From Nymphaea colorata (taxonomy: Eukaryota; Streptophyta; Magnoliopsida; Nymphaeales; Nymphaeaceae), in NCBI RefSeq assembly GCF_008831285.2, contig NC_045141.1, positions 17,780,106 to 17,844,105 of the forward strand: 64,000 nt of DNA, in the 5' to 3' direction. How positions within the stretch are numbered: position 1 is the first letter of the stretch; each line of letters opens with the position of its first letter. Of the stretch, positions 59,441 to 64,000 are shown one piece after another. Position numbers and translations under genes: made by a program. The notes below the pieces were generated by a model. The model saw nothing but the letters and a program-made list of their open reading frames with translations, had not been told where the DNA came from and did no database searches.

Positions 59441-59972
59441 ACCATCATTTAAGACACAAAAGACCCCCACCACCTTGGTGCTTTTACCTTGCTTTAAAGC
59501 TTGGTCTCCATTCTTATTTCTCGGATTCAACCCCTCTTACTTGTTTCCTCTCAATATTTCTTTCCTTCTTGAGGCTGTCGTCCTGAACAGAAGGAATTCT
59601 GGTCCCTTCTTCCTTTTCTAGAGCATGATTTGTTGCCTTCTCAGGGAAAGAGCTTCTTGAGTTTTATCATTTTCGGCAATTGGTCGTGGTGATTGTCATG
59701 AATTGCGGGGTCGAAAGAATGGTTCGTGGGGTTCTTCATTTCATATTATTTTTTTCTTGATGGCGGCTTAATGAAGAACCGGTTTCGAAGAGAGCTTATC
59801 TATTTTCTGTTTGTCGCGCACGGGCTTGGAGGATTGTGATTATTTCTAGGCAGGAAACGTGGATTTTTTTTATGGTTGTTGGATTGTTGGGTGGAAAGAA
59901 TCCAGGTTTCTTTCACCCATTTTCTGGTTTTTGTTGCATCTATATTGAAGATTGAAAGGAATTGTATCAATC
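59441..59972 (+). promoter_or_regulatory. Leader and proximal promoter of the XBAT32-like gene
   Basis: Pyrimidine-rich stretches (59520-59640) followed by T-rich DNA lead to the ATG at 59973. An in-frame upstream ATG exists at 59952 but falls outside the conserved MRFLS start. No clear TATA box was assigned. Confidence 0.4.
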
Positions 59973-62325
59973 ATGCGGTTCCTAAGCATGATGGGCAATT
60001 CCTTCGGTTGCTCGGCTTCCGGAGAGCGTCTGGTTTCCGCCGCGAGAGAAGGAGACTTTCAGGAAGCAAAGGCTTTACTGGAATGCAATCCCCGACTTGG
60101 TAGATACTCGACTTTCGGGGTTCGCAATTCACCCCTGCATTACTCGGCTGCTCAGGGACACCATGAGGTAAGTTGATGGACTATTCCTTTGGTGGATCTA
60201 TATCCAGCTTGTTTTCTTCCTCCCACAGTTTATTGAAATCTTTCCTCCTTTTTTTCCCCCTCAGATTGTTTCGCTTTTGCTGGAATCCGGGGTGGACTCA
60301 AATCTCAGGAACTATCGTGGGCAGGTCAGTTATTCTTCTGTTACCGAAGTTCTGATTTGTAATGTGGGGTTGTTTTCTGCCTAGGAAGAGCAATTGATAT
60401 GTATTTTTGGTCCACTAATTTTATTAGTTATCTAATAGATTGTTATGAGTATTGTCTCCTAGATTCTTGATTCGAATTTTTTACATACCTGTTGCAAATC
60501 AATATAGGGGATCATGATTCTCTGGAAGCGAGAGAGCATGCTTATTGATTCCTTTATGTGTCTGTAAATTAGTTACAGATAAGAAAGCGTGACAATAACA
60601 GTGATAAATATGTACATCTGTTTTATGATCTGTAACGTCTTTTAGACGCTGCATTGAGAAGTCCAATTATTTATGATCTGTAACGTTGTTTAGACCCAGT
60701 ATTCAGGAATTAAATGATTAACTGTTGGAAAGTTACAAATAACTGTCATACATAGAGAAGGTTGACCCTTGATCTGCTTGGTTTCTTTGAACAGACAGCA
60801 CTAATGCAGGCGTGTCACCATGGTCACTGGAAAGTCGTTCTGACCCTCATCCTTTACAAAGCCAATGTAAGGTTCCTGCTTTTTATGTGAATTTGCTTGT
60901 GACTCTACTCTGTCTTGTATATGATTTGCTTAGAAGAACAGAGATTCTTTTGAACACACTCCTGTTTCTTTTTGCAGATTCATAAAACAGATTGTCTCAA
61001 CGGATTCACTGCCCTTCATTTTGCTGCAGTGAATGGGCATCCCCGTTGTATCAGGCTCCTCCTTGCCGACTATATTCCTAGTGTGGCAGGAACTTGGGAT
61101 GTTATAAAGACAAATTCATCAACAGATGCATCTAATGTGGCATTGGAAGAGAGGTATATCGGTTGTACCTGTTATATCTAGCATTGTACGTATCGTACGA
61201 TATGGGGCTATATCATACAATACATACCGTTGCTTTTTAAATTTACGATACGATACACCACCTGTAACGCAAATAGGTGGTGTATTGTATGTGTATGCAT
61301 GTATCGTGCAATACACAGCTTGTATCGTACGATACAAGGCAATACACCCCGTATCGCACGATACATGTCTACTTTGAAAATTATGAGGTTAAAAGTTAAA
61401 ACCACACTTTTTCAAACTAATTTTTAAAACTTGCCTCCCTCTTCATTTCTAAACATATATAATAGTTGAAGGAGGGGGAGATTGTGAAAATTTTCGAAAA
61501 GAATAATCAGTTTCACCATGTAATCGTCGACGATTTGAGAGCAGATTTATGCATAGATGGTTGATTCTTGTTCAGATAGAGAGGTTTATATCTTCTATGA
61601 AAGATGAAAATGAGAATGAGATGATAAAGATTATGAATGAAGCTGTTTTCATTTGTTATTTGCATTAATGTTGAACAACTTTGTCTTGTGATGTGATGTA
61701 TAGTGTACGTAAAAATTGGTTTTTGATGTGTTATGGATCTTAATGACTTATGAGTTATTATGTGGATCATCTTATAAATTGTGTTTCTTGATGTCTTAAT
61801 TTATGTTGTGTTACTATATGATATTATGACCACTTATTAATGTTTGTGAAGTAACTTTATACCTATAATAAGCCTGTCAATATGTATAACATGTTTTTTC
61901 ATTAAAAAAAACATAATTTTTTATTTTCTTGATTTATCTGATTTTTCTCTAATTTTTTCTATTTTTTGAATTGAAAAAATAAATTTACGATACACATATG
62001 ATGCATTATGATACTTTACGATACAGCGTATCTATTGGCCGGACAGACACGGCTTACAATATGCTTTTTAAAACATTGGTTATATACTTAATGATTTCTC
62101 TTCAATATCTCTTGGTGGGCATAAAGGCTGATGGTGTTTCCTTTTTTCTATTTACTCTTATCAGCGAACTATCCAGAATCATTAATAAAGCCGCAGATGG
62201 TGGAATAACTGCACTTCATATGGCCGCATTACATGGACATGTTGAGTGTGTGCAGTTTCTTTTGGATCTGGGAGCCTCTGTTTCTAAGGTGACTGTAGAA
62301 GATGGGACAACAATTGACTTGATCG
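59973..62325 (+). CDS. XBAT32: XBAT32-like ankyrin-repeat E3 ubiquitin ligase, N-terminal part (partial)
   Basis: Five exons are visible: 59973-60167, 60265-60324, 60795-60866, 60978-61153 and 62165-62325, all GT-AG. They join in frame to 221 aa plus one base carried into the next exon. The N-terminus [20 protein letters not shown] is that of XBAT32. Ankyrin repeats follow: [20 protein letters not shown] (53-72), [14 protein letters not shown] (84-97), [20 protein letters not shown] (118-137), [20 protein letters not shown] (180-199), then [24 protein letters not shown]32 combines such repeats with a C-terminal RING and in Arabidopsis targets ACC synthases, limiting ethylene and affecting lateral roots. 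The remaining repeats and the RING lie right of the window, so intron 6 exceeds 1.67 kb. The symbol is by similarity; the paralogues XBAT33/31 are less likely given the MRFLS start. Confidence 0.9.
61154..62060 (+). mobile_element. Repeat rich in ATCGTACGAT palindromes, within XBAT32-like intron 4
   Basis: It fills most of the 1011-bp intron, starting almost at the 5' splice site. GTATCG/CGATAC words recur in both orientations, including a perfect 20-bp palindrome CTTGTATCGTACGATACAAG at 61319-61338. After AT-rich DNA, another GATACAC...GATACAGCGTATCTATTGGCCGGACAG block marks the far side. The right part (about 61925-62050) matches the reverse complement of about 63545-63680 in the next intron. 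The family is not identified. No coding capacity seen. Confidence 0.55.
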
Positions 62326-63540
62326 GTAACTATCTTATTCTTAAAATGCATTGTTGATCTTTATGAAGCTCCTATTTGTCCTACTTCCTTCTGTTTTCAG
62401 TTCGTCCACATAAGCCTACGAACAAGCGATTCAAAGGATCAACCTTTAAACTGAATGAAGTTATATTTTCTGTATTTTGTTGTAGCCTGTAGGTGAACAA
62501 TAATTTCGAAACATTCTGACAGTTTTTGGCTTTTTTACTACGTGGGTGTTGGTAGGTTAGGAACTGGCAATATACCTTTGATATAGCAGATATTATAAGA
62601 CTTTTAAATCATATAAGTTGTAACCTTCAGTAATCATAGTGTACTACACCTTCTTTCAGATAAGTAATTGATTTTCTTTCCAAGTATCCTACATCTTCTT
62701 CCATTTTTTCAGTTTTGTTGTGCAGTCTGGTGGCACATAAACTTGTTATGCTTTTTCTTTCAGCCCTTTGTCTTCGTATTGCTAAAAATGTGTGTTAAGT
62801 GTCCTATCTAGTAAAATCTTCTGATACGAGGTGTAAATATATCTTCATAAGGTGGGAAAAGTGAGGTTTCTGATTAGTTATCTGGCAGCTTTCATGTTTT
62901 AATTTGTCATTTTCCTTGAAAAACAGGAAACATCTTCAATCATTCATAGAGTTTGATGATGCGCTTGTAGTTCATTTTTGAGCATCAATGTGCTGTTGCA
63001 GATTCAACCAGCTTAAACCCGAATATCTTCAACTACGCACTAGCTGCATTAGTTAGCTTTCTCTCTGTGCACATCGACACTTTATTTCCCTAATTACCGT
63101 AATGTAATTTTCCAAGCAACTTCAGAATAGGAAGATGTCTCAGTGGCATGAGCAAAATGCTACTTGTCTCAACCTCCTTCCAGCTCTATGTGTCCACATG
63201 CTGAATCAAGGTTTCTGGGTCTTGAATCTCTTGACCCCTTGTACTTCACAATCTGGACTAGAATGTCCAAGTCAAGCAATTCTTGTGCATCAATATTTTT
63301 TCCTTTAGTTTTGGTCCTTCTACGTAACCAATCTGATCATTTAGAAGTTTCTTTTGTACCAATTCCAATTTTCAGACTACCAATGGTTTGCTAATTAATT
63401 TCCTGCACTTTTAGGAAATTGTAGATAAATGATGTTGTTCCGGAAATTCAACCTACAAAATGTGCTTCTTATATCTAATGTGACCTGTAGGTTCCTAACA
63501 TTTTCTGATTTGTAGAAAAGAAGACCGCAATGTTGTAACA
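62326..63540 (+). other. XBAT32-like intron 5 (last visible intron), left part
   Basis: It starts at donor GTAACT. The next expected coding block (the GAGSTxLHYA ankyrin repeat) was not found anywhere to 64000. Short ORFs such as 63164-63394 have no homology I recognise. Confidence 0.55.
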
Positions 63541-64000
63541 GGTGAATCATAATGCCTACCGGTCAGGCTGACCTATACGCAGTCTTGTAACATAACGTAA
63601 TGTATCATAAACATATCACAAAATTATTTTCTTAATTCATAAAAAATAAGAAAAATCAGAAAAATAGAAAAAAATTAAAAAATCATGAAAAATGTGTTCT
63701 ATCTGAAAAACTCATCATGCATGTAATTAGCATTCATGATTCATCATTTATAAGCCATAATATGTTCACAACACATTAAAAAATAAAACAAATATCTTCA
63801 TAAAATAAATAGAAACCTGTGATAAACTTTAGAAAACAGGAGAAATGTATATAAAACTTGAAATTGAGAGATTGAATACCTTTTGTAGAAGAAGAAGCAC
63901 AAAAGCCCTCTTTTTTCTAAACACAAATGGGTTTCCAATGAGCAAATATCTCTTCAAACCAGTGATTTCTCCCTCAAATGGATGATTTATTTGGCAAATT
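63541..64000 (-). mobile_element. Second, inverted copy of the XBAT32 intronic repeat (runs off the window)
   Basis: Read on the minus strand, 63680-63545 gives TTTTCTATTTTTCTGATTTT, then AATTAAGAAAATAA, ATGATACATTACG, CTGCGTATAGGTCAGCCTGACCGGTAGGCA. This follows the order of 61925-62045 (TCTGATTTTTCTCTAATTTT, ATTGAAAAAATAA, ATGATACTTTACG, CAGCGTATCTATTGGCCGGACAG). It continues past position 64000. Confidence 0.5.

Noticed and set aside
63164-63394. 76-codon ORF near the right edge
   Set aside because: Lies within the large last visible intron of the XBAT32-like gene and has no ankyrin or RING similarity.

Overview
The window is nuclear DNA of a flowering plant. The evidence is spliced GT-AG genes of land-plant families (a cyclic nucleotide-gated channel, a cell-wall invertase with the 9-nt mini-exon, EG45/plant natriuretic peptide-like proteins, an ATL RING-H2 protein and an XBAT32-type ankyrin E3 ligase), an intact Ty1/copia retrotransposon primed by initiator-Met tRNA, several hAT- and CACTA-type miniature elements, and long TA, CT and CA microsatellites. 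The species cannot be fixed from sequence alone.

Layout. 1-316 (+): C-terminal end of a CNGC channel. 3207-6432 (+): complete seven-exon cell-wall invertase of 574 aa. 7.7-23.7 kb: a tandem array of small secreted EG45/PNP-like genes, with three intact copies (12004-13065, 16493-17557, 20787-21659), one dead copy (about 22970-23710) and one promoter-only scrap (about 15985-16050). Copies 1 and 3 lie in a much larger duplicated block (about 7690-13290 versus about 18860-21860) that insertions have since altered. 13.9-15.1 kb: decayed copia fragments. 27086-32524 (+): intact copia element with a 1394-codon gag-pol ORF, near-identical LTRs and a 5-bp target duplication (AGTTC). 33-39.8 kb: gene-poor, with a CACTA-type terminus and a MITE. 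39866-41326 (-): single-exon ATL RING-H2 E3 ligase. 41.5-59 kb: gene-poor, AT-rich DNA with MITEs (49429-49780 and 56421-56979 have good terminal repeats and target duplications), a small CACTA derivative, a U6 snRNA pseudogene, a 43-bp minisatellite and a 79-bp tandem duplication. 59973 to beyond the right edge (+): the first five coding exons of an XBAT32-like gene, with related repeats in opposite orientation in two consecutive introns.

Functional picture. The genes are not an operon and need not be co-regulated. Several neighbours belong to families tied to apoplastic, stress and hormone biology: the invertase acts on apoplastic sucrose, EG45/PNP-like proteins are secreted, CNGCs carry Ca2+, and ATL and XBAT proteins are ubiquitin ligases. 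This is context only. The most informative locus is the EG45/PNP-like array, which shows birth, divergence and death of copies together with a shared TATA and TTGACTGACTT promoter module.
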